A model generated the notes under the pieces. It worked only from the letters and a program-made list of their open reading frames with translations. It was not told where the DNA came from and made no database searches. This document shows positions 22,501-34,612 of a stretch of DNA of 64,000 bases, piece after piece. This DNA comes from Spongilla lacustris. Taxonomy: Eukaryota; Porifera; Demospongiae; Spongillida; Spongillidae. The DNA is taken from positions 342,064-406,063 of the forward strand of contig OX442420.1 in assembly GCA_949361645.1 (NCBI GenBank), given 5' to 3'. Position 1 is the stretch's first letter. Each line of letters starts with the position of its first letter. Position numbers and translations under genes: made by a program.

Positions 22501-23291
22501 CTGCCATCATCTGCCTTAAATTACATTATTTAGGACTTATAAATAGTATTGTATTTAGTGTTATAGTGTATTACTATTATTGTACATGTAATTATATACC
22601 ACTGTGGTATATAATATAATAATTGTAAGAGCAGATGGAGGACTTTTTTGTGTAACTTATGCCATTTGTATTTGTGATTAGTGTGTCTGGAATATTATAA
22701 TTACTATTAACATTTATTTATTATTATTATAAGCAGAAGAAGAGAAGAAAAGGACATACAACAGCTAGTGCAGCTGAAGCACGTCGAGCTGTATCTACTG
22801 ATGGAATTCTGGGTAGAGAGGCAAATTAAAAAAGGCTAGCCCAAAGCATAAGCATTAAATGGGACAAACCACTGGGGCAAACCACAGGATGGCTGTGTGC
22901 AAAGCTTTCTTTTGCAATACTTCGAGCCACAAATCTTTGCTTGTGTGGTTCTCGCACCAAGTGGAGAAGCGGAGTTGGGATAGATGATGGTGCTGGACTA
23001 CGTGCAGAATTACCAAAATCTGATTAACACTTTTCCTTCATTATATTTATTTTGTCATTTTGTTGTTTATATTTCTTGTTTTTCTGTGTTTGTTGTAATG
23101 TTTTCATTGTTATTGTGCATTATTACATAATATTAATACATGTGTAATATACAGGGTTACACTATATAAAAAGTACACACTATATAAATTACATGCTTCT
23201 TGTGGTGCCCATGTTTAATATAAGATAATACACACTGGCCAGGGTTACAGTATATAAAAAGTACTGGATACACAGGGTTGCACCATATCAA

Positions 23292-24249
23292 TTACATGCT
23301 ACTTGTTGTGCCCAATACAGAGGTAGCATTGCCATGCTTTAGTGCAATGGACCCTCTCTGTGGAAGGAATGAGAGGGACTGGTTGTCATGTGTGATGCTC
23401 TGCTGATGCCTGCTAATTTCACTGAGCAAACTGAGAGCATCAGGGCCAAGGGCACCAGAGGTCTCAATTGCAATTGGGACAAAATGGTGGGATCTGGACA
23501 GCAGAGCATATTTCTCCCTATTTCTGGCTTCAGCAGCTGTGGCTACAGCTCTATCTTCCCTTGTGGCATCAGATATGTATGATGCTGTGAAGGTGTCACC
23601 AGACTTCCATGGGACAATAGAACAACCATCAGCTCGCTTTTCATCTGATCTGCATAGGCCAGTGGGCTCAAGGGTTGATGTTACATTAACTGCAGCTAGT
23701 GACATACTGATGTATGCATGATGGCATTGATAGCAGCATGCCTCGAAAAAATGACCTTGGCTTTTCATACAGCTGAGTCCATGAGTAGCAAAGTGAGGGC
23801 ATCAACAGTGGTGGCAGATGTGGGGACCTTGACAGAGTGGTGTACCTAGACAGACACCAACACCTATCCTAGCTGGTTGTGTAATCATCCATCCGTAGGC
23901 CTAGGGAAGAGACAGGAGGGAGGGCATGCAACCAGGCCCCAGACTCTTTAGTGGCTGCTGCCAGTAACCTAGCATGAGACCTGCAGTCATAGGTATCCTG
24001 TTGGAGCTGATCGTATGTCCCTTGCACGTGAGGGAGGTCCCATGCCTTTTGTCTGGAAGATGGAGAGACAGGAGGTGGATAGTTTTGACCCTCTCTCCAC
24101 CGAATAACAGTGGCATCAACAGCTACATGTATGTATGGAATGCTAGAAAACTGAGTAGGCAAAATGTGGTTGATGAGGTTGTAAGAATCAGCAGTTGAGG
24201 CCAAGAAGGCAGAAGGTACTAGCTGAGAAGCTCTACAAAATACCACCAA
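23292..24249 (-). pseudogene. Non-LTR retrotransposon fragment with restriction-like endonuclease, family 2
   Basis: Two minus-strand frames in succession (24249-23869, then 23768-23292). The first ends with a W-L-H-A-L-P-x-x-S-L-G-L-R-M-D-D block typical just before the zinc-finger region. The second has a H-G-L-S-C-like start, R-S-D-E-K-R-A-D-G-C-S-x-x-P-W-K, then E-x-R-N-R-E-K-Y, P-I-A-I-E-T-x-G-x-x-G-P-D-A and a final R-G-S-I-A-L-K-H-G-N-A block. This is the layout of endonuclease-bearing non-LTR elements in marine invertebrates. It is broken by a frame change and has no RT domain in place. Confidence 0.6.
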
Positions 24250-24756
24250 AACAGGCTGGCAGAGTGGCCCAGGACCAAGCTGACTATTTGGACAGTGGTA
24301 GAGTTAGTATAATTTAGCTGTGCGTTTCATTTATTGCCTATATGTATGTTCATTTATCAATAACTCCTATAATAATAAGAGTGAAGGCCAATGCCACTGC
24401 CATCCTCACTAGTTGTATTTTGCATTAACTATAGGCTATGTTTAACGATGTATGCTACTTGATGATACTATTGCTTATATACATTGATAGAAATCCAGCA
24501 TATAAGCAAGACTGATCATCATGAGAACCCTCTGCAGTTCGGGGATGGCTTTGCATTGAACAACAGCATTATTTATAGTCTTCAGTATAGGGATAAATAG
24601 CTTGCATGTCACAGTACTGTCAGAAGAAAGTAGGAGTAATCAGCATGGCTGTATCATATAAAAACATATCATGTACATTTAGTGACATCGGTCACAGATC
24701 AGCTCCAATTGTATGTGACCATCTCATTGTACAAGTTCAGTGGAAGTGTATTCAAG

Positions 24757-24848
24757 TGTAGTACATGCGCATTGATTGGTATTGGTGTATGTTGTAATGG
24801 GTGGGCACGTGAGCACGAGAGGTTTTTTGGATTAAGACTAATATTACA
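24757..24848 (+). repeat. 5' LTR of the Gypsy element (92 bp)
   Basis: Starts TGTAGTACATGCGC and ends TAATATTACA. It is identical in extent and near-identical in sequence to 37757-37848. Preceded by CAAG (24753-24756), which recurs at 37849-37852 as the target duplication. A TTGGTAGCAGAG primer-binding-like sequence follows immediately. An LTR this short is unusual. Confidence 0.9.
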
Positions 24849-24861
24849 TTGGTAGCAGAGA

Positions 24862-25629
24862 ATGGCGTCTTCGACTCACACAAGTCTTCCTAAGCCATTT
24901 GCATCGGGAAATGTACGCGAATGGCTTACGCGTTTCGACATTTGTGGTGATGCCAACGGCTGGGATGAGAAGGTGAGGGCTGTGAAGTTGCCGACTCTTT
25001 TAGAAGGAGAGGCGCTCGCCACGTGGCTTGATCTCAGTGATGACGAAAGAAAGAACTACGGTATTGTCAAGGAAAAGCTCACCGCCGCGATGGTATCAAC
25101 TAGCTTCACAACGCTAGAGCAGTTCCATCACAGAAAGTTGGTCCCAGGAGAGGCGTTGTCTGTTTTCCTTCACGAACTAAAACAACTGTTGGATCAAGCA
25201 ATGCCAAAGCTCGAAGCTCGTGCTCGCGAGCAACTATTGTTGCACCAATTGCTAGCTGGCTTGCCTAATGCAGTTAGCAGACAGCTTCGCGCTACGGGAG
25301 ATGCTAAAGACTTGACGTCCACACTTGAACGTGCTAAACTGCTGATGTCATTGGAAGAGGAACAACCAGTTGCGAGTGTGTCTCAGTCTCAGCGTGATTG
25401 CATTGTAGCAGAACTTCAAGGCCAAGTCGCTGCCCTTACAGAGCAAGTGGCAGCACTGAAACATCAAAATACAGTTGGGAGCAGGCACAGTGTTGAGCAC
25501 ACAAGGTCTGTCCAGTGTTTCAAATGCGGAAAATTTGGGCATATTCGTCGTTACTGTCGTAGCAGATTCAATCAGGGAAACTTCAATGGGATGACTGCAG
25601 GGGGCAACAGTCATTCCGCACAACAGTAA
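24862..25629 (+). CDS. gag: Gypsy gag polyprotein
   Basis: 255 codons starting 13 bp after the 5' LTR. The N-terminal two thirds is a helical capsid-like region with the W-L-x-x-F-D and A-x-x-W-L-D motifs usual in Ty3-type gag. A glutamine-rich coiled stretch lies around residues 170-205. A CCHC knuckle has C at about 219, C 222, H 227 and C 232. The basic tail ends in a stop at 25627-25629. The pol frame (minus one relative to gag) is already open through the gag end, so pol is probably reached by ribosomal frameshifting within the G-rich overlap near 25598-25606. Confidence 0.85.
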   Translation: MASSTHTSLPKPFASGNVREWLTRFDICGDANGWDEKVRAVKLPTLLEGEALATWLDLSDDERKNYGIVKEKLTAAMVSTSFTTLEQFHHRKLVPGEALSVFLHELKQLLDQAMPKLEARAREQLLLHQLLAGLPNAVSRQLRATGDAKDLTSTLERAKLLMSLEEEQPVASVSQSQRDCIVAELQGQVAALTEQVAALKHQNTVGSRHSVEHTRSVQCFKCGKFGHIRRYCRSRFNQGNFNGMTAGGNSHSAQQ

Positions 25630-26112
25630 GCCCACCAGATTGTGTCCTTGTAGCGTCAATTAGGAGTGAGGTGTCAATAATGAAAGGTAAAATAGCTGGA
25701 GTATCTACTGAAATAATGCTCGACTCTGGTTCATCTGTCTCACTCCTACGTCAGGAAATAGTGTTAGGTCTAAAAGGAATAACCAGAAGACATCCACCAC
25801 AGAAGCTAAGATTAGTGACAGCCAGCGGAGAGTCACTGCCAATAGTGGACTATGTTGAAGCTCCAGTGGTGTTGGGAAACACTGAGATGAAGCACTACTT
25901 CGTTGTGGTTAAAGACCTTATCACTCCTGTCATCCTAGGAGTTGATTTTCTGCACGATAAAGGTCTTGTTTTAGACTTCACAACGACTCCAGTGACTGTC
26001 ACTCCAAGAAAGGAAAGGAGTACCCAGAGCCAGCTAAAGAGCCACCACATTCCGTTAGAGTTAGCACCTGCTCTGGAAGCTGAGAAGCAAAGGAGGTCAA
26101 AATTCTGTGCTG
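25630..26112 (+). CDS. pol: Gypsy pol, 5' part: aspartic protease
   Basis: The pol frame is open from before the gag stop. The retropepsin active site reads L-D-S-G-S-S, followed by the hydrophobic I-L-G-V-D-F block about 70 residues later that closes the protease fold. The frame runs straight into the CACTA-like insertion at 26113, giving a false stop a few codons inside it. It resumes at 34753 with RT. The 2-bp duplication of the target accounts for the frame. No ATG is needed if the frame is entered by frameshift. Confidence 0.8.
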
Positions 26113-26457
26113 CACTGTAAAAAATTTGGTGGTTTCATCACACCAAATTTGGTGTGCTAGCGTTGTCCCAACTGGCACACCATCTGAGGTGTGTCAGACC
26201 CACCTCTCATCTCGAGTGGTATCACCCACTAGTTGACTAGGCCTATACCCACGAGTTTTTGTGTGATAAACCCACCACATTTGGTGTTTAGGTTTGTACT
26301 GTATAGTGTAACAAAATTAACTTTAATAACCTAAACAGTTTTAACTCGGAAACAAATGCAAAAGTGTTGGTTACAAAAAGAATACATTGAAAAAAAAAAG
26401 TCTCAGTTTTCTGTGAAGTCATGCAGAAAAGAGCTACTGAAGGTTGTTCAGAAAATC

Positions 26458-28839
26458 TCAGTTTTTCTGCGAAGCCAGAGATGCCATGAAAAGAGCCACT
26501 GATGGTTGCCTGGTCTGCTTGATCTGTATATTTAAAAGAGACTCCAAAAAGCTGAACAGGAGACTGCATCCAGTTGTGTATTGCACATTGAATACAAAGA
26601 ATCCAGAAAGTAGTGCAAATACTGAGTGGTTTGGTTCAATCTCACAGACAACCTCACGATCAATTACAAGAAAGATCTGGTCAGGATTCGCAAAGCTCCC
26701 ACAACATAGAAGGTAAGGCTCATTCTGGTTTTTCTGCTGTATCCCATGTTCAACATCACTGGACACCTAAGGGATAAAACAGAGAAACATTATTACTAAA
26801 CCTTTGAGAATTAAATGATGGTAACAAACATATTGGATTAAAAATATTACTGCATTGTTAGAATCAATTAAACCCCCCAAATGGTAAAGGTGACTAAATT
26901 TTAATAACACCATTTTCAACCTTACTGGAACACAATGAAGGATTTTTCCATAATCTGGAACTACTCGAGGATCCCGAAGCATGTAAGGAAGCAGGACAAG
27001 GGCATATACAGGGAGTGATTCACTTGATTCTGAAATACAAAAGGTACTGTCAACATCATTTTCTGATTTGGTCTACATTACCCAAATTGATCTTCATTGA
27101 CTCCAACACAGTCTGTAATCGCCTATTGCTGTTCCTTTCACTTCCAGCTTGTATCATTATTCTGGGTGCCCACAGTTTACTCCAGCTATCAGTAAAAGAT
27201 GAATGCGTTACATCTGATCCAGCCTGAGCAATTACCCGCTCCATTTCCATGAAGAGCTAAAAAAGAAATAGACATTTATTTAATTTAAAATGTCCCAAAT
27301 TCCATTCAATCACTGACCTGGTCTGAACACTGCAAATACGGATATTTTGCCAGTATCATGTTCAGGTTGAACTTCTCACTGTTCAATACGTCAGCTCTTC
27401 TAAGAGGATATGTCTTTTCCATAAGGGAGGTCACAAGCTGATGATTACCCCTTCCTCTTTTTGTCTTTGAATACTCTAAACAAAGAATCTTGATGTGTCT
27501 ATTAAGAGACATTTCGTCTTCACCAGGTGGTAGAGAAGGGGGTTCAAGCAGAATGGCTATTGCTTGCTTTTGCTTCTTAGGGTCCATTTGCTTCTTAGGG
27601 TCCATTTGTTTCTTAAGGCCAGTGTCCGTTTTGGTCCCATGGGAAGGTGTGTGATTACGAGGTGGTCGACGAAATTCTTTGAAGTGATTATATAACGTTT
27701 GGACTATGGCACCCTAAAAATATATAAAAAATTGTAATGAGTAGAATAGGTGAGCAAATCACTTACAGTTTTAGACCCGCCAGGCATAGGAGACTGAAGA
27801 AACGGATACCTTCTGATTATTTGATCAGCCACACGCATAAATTCTTCCCGAATTGGATACTTCTTGTAGCCAAATATCGCAGATGCAACCTGTGACAGGT
27901 ATGCCTTGCGCGTGTTAGTCGTCATATTTCCTGACTTAAGAGCAAGTTCGACATCTGGGCGAAAATTCTGTGGTAGGGGAAATGGATCTGGAAGTGGTGG
28001 TTCAATTGGTTTCATGGTTTTCTTCTTCTTCTTTGATGTATCAGGTATCAATTCTTCTCCACAGTAATCTCCCACTCCTCCACGTTCAGTAGGAACAACA
28101 GTAATTCCCTTTCGTTTCAATGAAGTGGGGTGGCATTCATTCTGTGTATAAATTATAATGTTATAATAAACATTAAAATGAAGCATTAAGTCATACCCTT
28201 TTAGAGACCATTATGTCACTGGCGCTGGGTGAAGTAGCGTGAATGTCACTGGCGCTGGGTGAAGTAGCGTGAATGTCACTGGCGCTGGGTGAAGTAGCGT
28301 GAATGTCACTGGCGCTGGGTGAAGTAGCTTGAATGTCACTGACGCTAGGTGAAGTAGCGCGCGTTTGAATGTTACTGACGCTGGGCGAAGTAGCGCGCGT
28401 TTGAATGTCACTGGCGCTCGGGGACCACGATATGATGCTCCGCAGGTCTGTTGTACTGCGTGATGATTCAATGTCTGTGTCCCATAACCTCGAGTTCTGT
28501 GAAGGATAAAAAAAGCTAAACTTTTGAGTGCAATAAAAAAATCCCGCTAACCTCCTTAGTTTCGAAGCTACTGAAACGTGCTGCTTCTGTTAGTGGAACG
28601 ACTACCGCTATGAGTTTGGTTTTATCCGCAAATACTGCATCCTCCTCGGTGTCAACGAACTCGCCAAATTCTTCATCATAGCACTGGAACATAACTGTAT
28701 GGTCTTGCGTTCGATGAAATCCGAAGGCAGTGCAAAACTCTTTTTTGAGAAATTCGACATCAGACTGCTCCTTTGTGGCGGGAATGCTAAATTTCTTTCT
28801 TCTTTCACTGTAAGACACCAGTACAACCTTGTTGCTCAT
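26458..28839 (-). CDS. CACTA-like element accessory protein (SAMD3-like), 7 exons
   Basis: Exons: 28839-28552, 28496-28197, 28141-27767, 27714-27318, 27256-27082, 27029-26926, 26766-26458. All junctions are GT-AG and phase-compatible. Exon 1 looks like a PB1/ubiquitin-like domain. Exon 2 encodes seven copies of a ten-residue A-T-S-P-S-A-S-D-I-H type repeat. Exon 3 has the N-T-R-K-A-Y-L-x-Q-V-A-S-A-I and R-Y-P-F-L blocks, and exon 4 the T-Y-P-L-R-R and K-Y-P-Y-L blocks, which I know from SAMD3-like proteins of animal transposons. The last exon has P-Y-L-L-C-C-G and the Q-I-F-L-V-I-D block. One extra base near 27660 shifts frame within exon 4, so the gene is probably broken there, or there is a sequence error. 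Confidence 0.7.
28209..28410. repeat. 30-bp coding tandem repeat in accessory exon 2
   Basis: Unit GAATGTCACTGGCGCTGGGT then GAAGTAGCGT, repeated about seven times. Two units contain an extra GCGCGTTT block that adds whole codons. It lies entirely within an exon and in frame, so it encodes a Ser/Pro-rich repeat. Confidence 0.85.
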
Positions 28840-28942
28840 CTTGTACGCGCGACAGCATAAATAAAAATAAAAACACGTGCCAATACCACGCATGCGCGAG
28901 CTCTTTGTTTAGAAAGAAATTTGGGTGATCTTCGTTTAGAAC
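28840..28942. promoter_or_regulatory. 103-bp bidirectional promoter interval of the CACTA-like element
   Basis: The start codons of the divergent accessory gene (28839) and transposase gene (28943) are only 103 bp apart, so both must be driven from this interval. I see no clear TATA box. Confidence 0.6.
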
Positions 28943-30447
28943 ATGGCTTCGGTCAGTATTATTGAACAGCATAAAAGTGGAAGAACTATCTTCACTTGTG
29001 CGCATTGTAAGCAGTTTAGCGGGAATACCAGCACATCCGTTTTGAAACATATTGGTGAGTGTTATCAGGTACATGCACTCCTAAACGTAAAATTGCTCTT
29101 ACGAAGTTGCGTGGTAGGCGTCCCCATCCGCCATGGTGAAAAAAGCTTTCTAGCGTACCTCCTGCAAAAGTTTTCTGTTGCCATTCAGAGGGGGAATGTC
29201 TGATTGATGTGTAATGAATGTTATGAATTGTAGTATTAATATATATATTAAATTTTAAACATGAATTGTAAATTAGAAGTAGTGCATGAACGTTTCTTTT
29301 ACAAAAATATGTATTATACATTCTGCACTTTTTTTTTTCCAAGAATAATGAAAATAGTAATAATAATGAGTTACAATACAGATCATCATACAATTATAGC
29401 ACATAAATACAATATTCAGCTCTGTGTATCATAGAGAGGATAGCTGTAGCATTGGCACAGACAAAGTTGAGGTTGAACTGGCCATAGATCTCGTTCAGTA
29501 GGATGGACTTTGGCTGGTACATAGAAGTGGCAAGTCTGGAGGGTACTATGGAGATGATAATAATAATATGCCAGTGCAATGATTACCAGGCAGCCTTTGT
29601 AAATCAGAATTTGAACATGAACGCTTCTTTTAAAATGTATTATGTCCCTTGTTTTTTCCCATATAAAAAATAATAATAATAATCACAGTGACCTCTCCAC
29701 TCACTCCTGTCATCTTGGGGGAGTCATGCCAAGTGGTTGGTGCTGCAGCACTTGTAGCAGAGAATCGGAAGTTGCAGGCCAATAGCCCCAAATGTCAAGA
29801 GCTAGGGTGGGCCTGCACATCCTTGGCAGTAGAAACGTATGGCAACTGGGGTGAGGTTGCACAAGGAACATTCTCCAGGCTTGCATCCCACCTTGCCATC
29901 AGCCATCAGGTAGTGGCAGACATATATGGCAGGCTTAACCTCCATTTGGTGAAGTCCATTGCTAGGGCACTCCTGGCGAGAGAACTTCATCCATCCTGAC
30001 TGTGTATGTAGGAAATAGTAGTTGCATGTTTTCAAGTGGTGTATACATGTTGTAATAATATTTCTCAATGCAAAATAAAAATAAATAATAATAATAATAA
30101 CATGCCAGAGCAATGATTGCCAGGCAGCCATTGTAAATAAGAACTTGAACATGAACGTCTCTGTATTACATATTACGTATTCTGTATAATAATAATAATA
30201 ATTTTATTATAATATTTACATGTGAAAAAAAAGTTACATATATATACCTACATTGAATTCAATATATATATATATATATAATAATTGGGACAGTTTCCGC
30301 GAAAATGTCATGGCTGCCTGAACTTGTCACTGGTGAGATCAGGCCATCATGGGAAGGGAGGTGGCCCAACTTATTAGAATTGTGTTAAATAATGCTAATA
30401 CTTACTTTGCTTGTAATCTTTGCTATTATGTTTATTAAAAATAAAAA

Positions 30448-30479
<32 letters not shown>

Positions 30480-33400
30480 GGGGGTGTGTTTATGAGCCTT
30501 AGTAAAGGAAATGGCATCGGATTTCTTTTAGCCTCTTCAGCTATAGGAGTGGCTTGTGCCTCAGGGGCTGAAAGGATAGTACATGAACCTTAAATCTCTT
30601 CATTAAACACACTGGAGCATGAGGTGTATGATAAGCAACATCATCAACTAGTCACATCAGCAATGGTCACACATCACTATGGACAATGATCTACAGAAAT
30701 GTCCTCTCTACATGTGTGTCTACCAATCAATAATGAAGCCATTAGACCCTGACAAGTGCCAACTCCAGGGCCATTTCATCTAGAGTTGGCTGTGTTTAAC
30801 TTTGCTTGTGTGTGAGTATATAATATACATGTAAGTGTACTGAATTATGTATATACACTGTATTATTAAATTATAATAATAATATAAAGTGTCATCATTA
30901 GGAAAGCATATAATATCTGATGCCATTTTATTAGGAGCTGTCCATCGCTGTGATGCTAATTTTCACATAACATGTGGCATTAATGGATGTGTTCGGACAT
31001 ACCAAAACTACTATTCTTTTCGAAAGCATCTGAACCGAGCACATCACGGAGACGCTTCAGCCAGTGTTGATAATACTGACTCAGTAGTTGACCATGTGCT
31101 GATTGATGAACCAGAAGTTGATGTGGTTAGAAAAGAACCGGATGTGGATTCAATACGGACTTCTGCTTTGTTCTTGATTAAGGCACAAGAAATACACAAA
31201 GTATCTCAAATTGCACTGGATAACATAATTGCAGAATTGACATTCATGTGTTCAAAAGAGCTCTCACTCCTTCAAACAAAAGTGTTCAAGTACCTTAGTA
31301 ACGGTGGAGTTGACCCTGATAAGATTGATGGCTTAAAAGAAGTCTTCAACAAATGTGGTCTTAATAACCCATTTCACGGACTAACTTCACACAATTTACG
31401 GAGCCTTTACACTGAAGAACACTTGGGATTTGTCGTATGTTATTATGCATGCAGTTATAAGTCTATTAGTAAAGCATAATTCTTTTAGGGAGCTAAGGAG
31501 TTCAAATTAGGAAAAAAATTAGTACGTCGCTGTGTTGGAGCTAGAGTTCGCTGGTCATTTATATGCGATTGTGCATATCATGTCCCCTTGTTACATTCAC
31601 TCAAACAGCTGCTACAAAATGATACAATATTGAATGAGGTTTGTTGGTAGTTTCTGAGTACCATGGGGTCATTGTCAGCATGTATTTTATTCATGCACGG
31701 CTTCTTTTAGGTGTTAAAAGGTCACCAGATGCATGGTGGTAAATTGGGAGACTATTGTGATGGGTCAATATATAAACATCATGATCTCTTTAAGTCAAAT
31801 CCGAATGCTATTCAAATAATGTTGTACTATGATGATGTGGAGGTTGTCAACCCTATTGGATCTCGAACAAAGAAACATAAATTGGGTATATATGGTGTGT
31901 CTTTATTGTTTCATGTCTGATCGATTATCTGCTTTTAATACACAGCTCTCTTTTATTATACTCTTGGTAATATCTCTCCTTGCTATCGTTCATCACTGAA
32001 ATGCATTCAGTTGGTGGCAATTGTTAAATACGCTCATATAAAAAAATATGGAATTGATACCATCTTGAAACCATTTATGCAAGATTTGAAAATGTTGGAG
32101 CATGTAAGCGATTTTCATGTGTTCACTATGTATATGAATATTTGCATGTATACCAGTTATAAAAAATTATTGTGCACAATAGGATGATGGGGTGGCCTTT
32201 ACTGTGAAGGGCACTACTTACCGGTTTCGTGGAACGTTAACTATTGTGTCAGCGGACAATCCAGCTAGTCATTTGATTGGTGGATACCGAAGTCTTTCTT
32301 CTGCTCTTCGCAAGTGCCGTTTCTGTATGGCAATTGACATAACAGAAAGTGTACGCAATATTCTAGTATTTGTGGTCTCGATTGAGGTGATATATATTTG
32401 CTTTCCAGTACTATTCAGAAGACTTTCAACAACGAACTAGAATAACTCATGCAAATCATTGTAGCACCCTTGAGGCAAACCCAGAGTATTTTGCTACAAC
32501 CTATGGTATACAAAGGGACTCCATTTTAAATGAATCAAAATTCTTTCATGTGACGGAAGGCCTACCTATGGATGCAATGCATGACTTACTTGAAGGAGTG
32601 GTACAATATGAAACTAAAGAACTACTCAAGCAATTGATATCGGAGGGAATAGTTACATTGCAACAAGTCAATGATGCTATTCTTTCATTTCCTTACAGTT
32701 ATACAGATGCAAGCAACAAACCAGTACCAATTGAACACACCACCCTTACCTCAAGAGGTCACAAACTAAAGCAAACCGGTAAGATCAGCGCTGTGCATGC
32801 TTGTGTGCAATCGCTGACAATAGTTTTGATATTGTAGCTGCACAGGCTTGGTGTTTGGCTCGACTTCTACCCTTAATGATTGGAGCAGAGATCCCTGAGG
32901 ATCATCCTCACTGGTTAAACTTTCTCTTGCTTCTCAAAATTGTTGATTTTGTATTTGCACCTGTTTGTACTACTGACAATGTTACGTACTTGCGAGAGTT
33001 GATCAATGACCACCATTCTGCATTTCAAGACTTGTATCCACATAGTCCTATTTTGCCAAAGATGCACTATATGGTACACATTCCAGAGTGGATATTAAGG
33101 TACATCATTTGTGTTGTATGTATGCATGCATAATAATTACAGCTTGGGTATTGATGGATCATTTATTTATAGGGTTGGACCACTAAGTCGTTGCTGGTGT
33201 ATGCGTTATGAAGCTAAGCATAGCTATTTTAAGAGTATTGCTCATCGCATAAGGTCTTTCAAGAATATTTCCAAAACTATGGCCAATCGTCATCAAACTC
33301 TTATGTGTTACTATCTTAGTAATACATATTTATCACCAATTCTCAAAGAAATAAAAACACCGAAGTGTAAGCCAACTGTGTTATTAAGTATATAATGTAG

Positions 33401-34411
33401 TCCTGATTCACATTTATATGTCTGCACATGTGATACATATACTTCTACTTGTGTTTCTTCATGTATTGATTCATGTATGCCATCAGTCTATTCACATGTG
33501 AATGTATCTACTCTACAGCAGAAGCGTAGGAATGTAAACAGGATGGGGGGGGGGGGGGGGGGGGTGAGGGGGTGAGGGCCCTATGGTGTATCCAATAGAA
33601 ATTCAGCATACATTATATACATAATGCCCAAGGCCCCCACTGCCTTCCCCTTCCCTCCCCCCGGTTCCTATACATATACATGTATGTACATCGGTATGTG
33701 AGTGTCTGCATATACTTTCATATGTGAGTATAAATGTACTTCCATATGTATGTGTAACTGTATTAGATGTGCACTCTGTGTGCCCTCGCGTCTACAATAA
33801 TTGACATAATTGTGTTTTGTCTCTACTGCATCTTTTACTAGGTCATGAAATTGCTATAAAGAACTACCAATACAGAGCTCAGCTGGATAAAGCTACATCT
33901 CTGACTGAGTCATCAATCGTATCCAGGTACATACACATACATGTAAGCTAAGTCTGCATGTAGGTCAATGTGTGTGTGAGAAATAATGTACTTCAGCATC
34001 TTCATTTTAAAAAAAACATCATTTAGGTTCTTTTTGATGTATTTTGTAGCATATAGAAATGTACGACTATTTATTTTTATCTTAACCTGCAGCGCAGCAT
34101 GGATTGAAATTGGTGGCACTACCTACAAAAATGGTATCTTTGTTGTCACTGCTTCAGATATCGTCCCACAATTTTCTCAAATTGTTGACATTGTTGTTCT
34201 TGAACAGGAAAAGTGCTTTTTCATTTGTGAACCTTATGAGACCCTTGGGTTTTATAATCACTACCATGCATATCAAGTCGTCAAGAGCAGGGCACCTGAG
34301 CTTAATGCTATTCAGCAATGTGATCTTGTAGACTTTTATCCACTATCACTTCACTCTGTTTCAAACTCTTCATACATATGCATGAAGTATCACATTATTG
34401 AACAATATTAA
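28943..34411 (+). CDS. CACTA-like transposase, 11 exons, apparently intact (about 830 residues)
   Basis: Exons: 28943-29054, 30935-31434, 31489-31638, 31711-31885, 31946-32103, 32183-32350, 32409-32778, 32838-33099, 33173-33366, 33842-33926, 34093-34411. Lengths sum to 2493 nt, all phases match and no stop occurs before 34409. Exons 1-2 hold two C2H2-like fingers (C-x2-C...H; C-x4-C-x12-H-x4-H). Then come the blocks Y-Y-D-D-V-E-V, F-Y-Y-T-L-G-N-I, L-P-M-D-A-M-H-D-L-L-E-G-V, L-P-K-M-H-Y-M-V-H and R-Y-E-A-K-H-x-Y-F-K, which are characteristic of this animal transposase family. Intron 1 (1.9 kb) is swollen by retroelement tails; other introns are about 50-475 bp. Exon 2 could start 33 nt earlier at 30902 in the same frame. 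A working enzyme is plausible but unproven. Confidence 0.85.
29100..30400. mobile_element. Cluster of retroelement tail fragments in transposase intron 1
   Basis: At least four short remnants: family 2 tail (L-L-Q-K-F-S-V-A-I-Q-R-G-N, 29110-29203, plus), family 1 tail (29560-29394, minus), a longer family 1 tail (29688-30000, plus, with L-G-W-A-C-x-S-L-A-V-E-T-Y-G-N-W-G and Y-G-R-L-N-L-H-L-V-K-S-I-A-R) and a G-C-L-N-L-S-L-V scrap at about 30305. Each is followed or preceded by AAT/ATT repeats (29662, 30088, 30190, 30450), the usual 3' signature of this family. 30400-30934 holds no gene. Confidence 0.6.
33541..33575. repeat. G-rich tract in transposase intron 9
   Basis: Run of G then GTGAGGGGGTGAGGG within the long intron 33367-33841. 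The rest of that intron has T/C-rich and TATG-rich sequence only. Confidence 0.8.
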
Positions 34412-34559
34412 CAATTTCAGTACATGGTGTATTAGTAATAACATTACTTTGTTTCAATGTCAAATTTAAAGCATTTGTCCATGATATATTATTTCAAGAT
34501 GAAAACTATAGCACATGATCTGCCTTATCTGCAGTATGCATGTTAGCTGATCTGTGCAC

Positions 34560-34612
34560 TACTTCGGCTGTAGAACGAATGGACCCGGGTTCGATCCCCG
34601 GCTTGTGAGGTT
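34560..34612 (+). other. tRNA-like T-arm with B-box and poly-T
   Basis: CCGGG at 34585-34589, a 7-base loop TTCGATC, then CCCGG at 34597-34601 form a perfect T-arm. GGTTCGATCCC matches a pol III B-box. A T run (34612-34618) follows. No convincing acceptor stem, A-box or anticodon arm is visible, so this is a tRNA-derived remnant or SINE head, not a working tRNA. It lies between the transposase stop and the right terminus. Confidence 0.4.

Noticed and set aside
28209..28410. CRISPR-like array
   Set aside because: Tandem units with no unique spacers, inside a eukaryotic coding exon.
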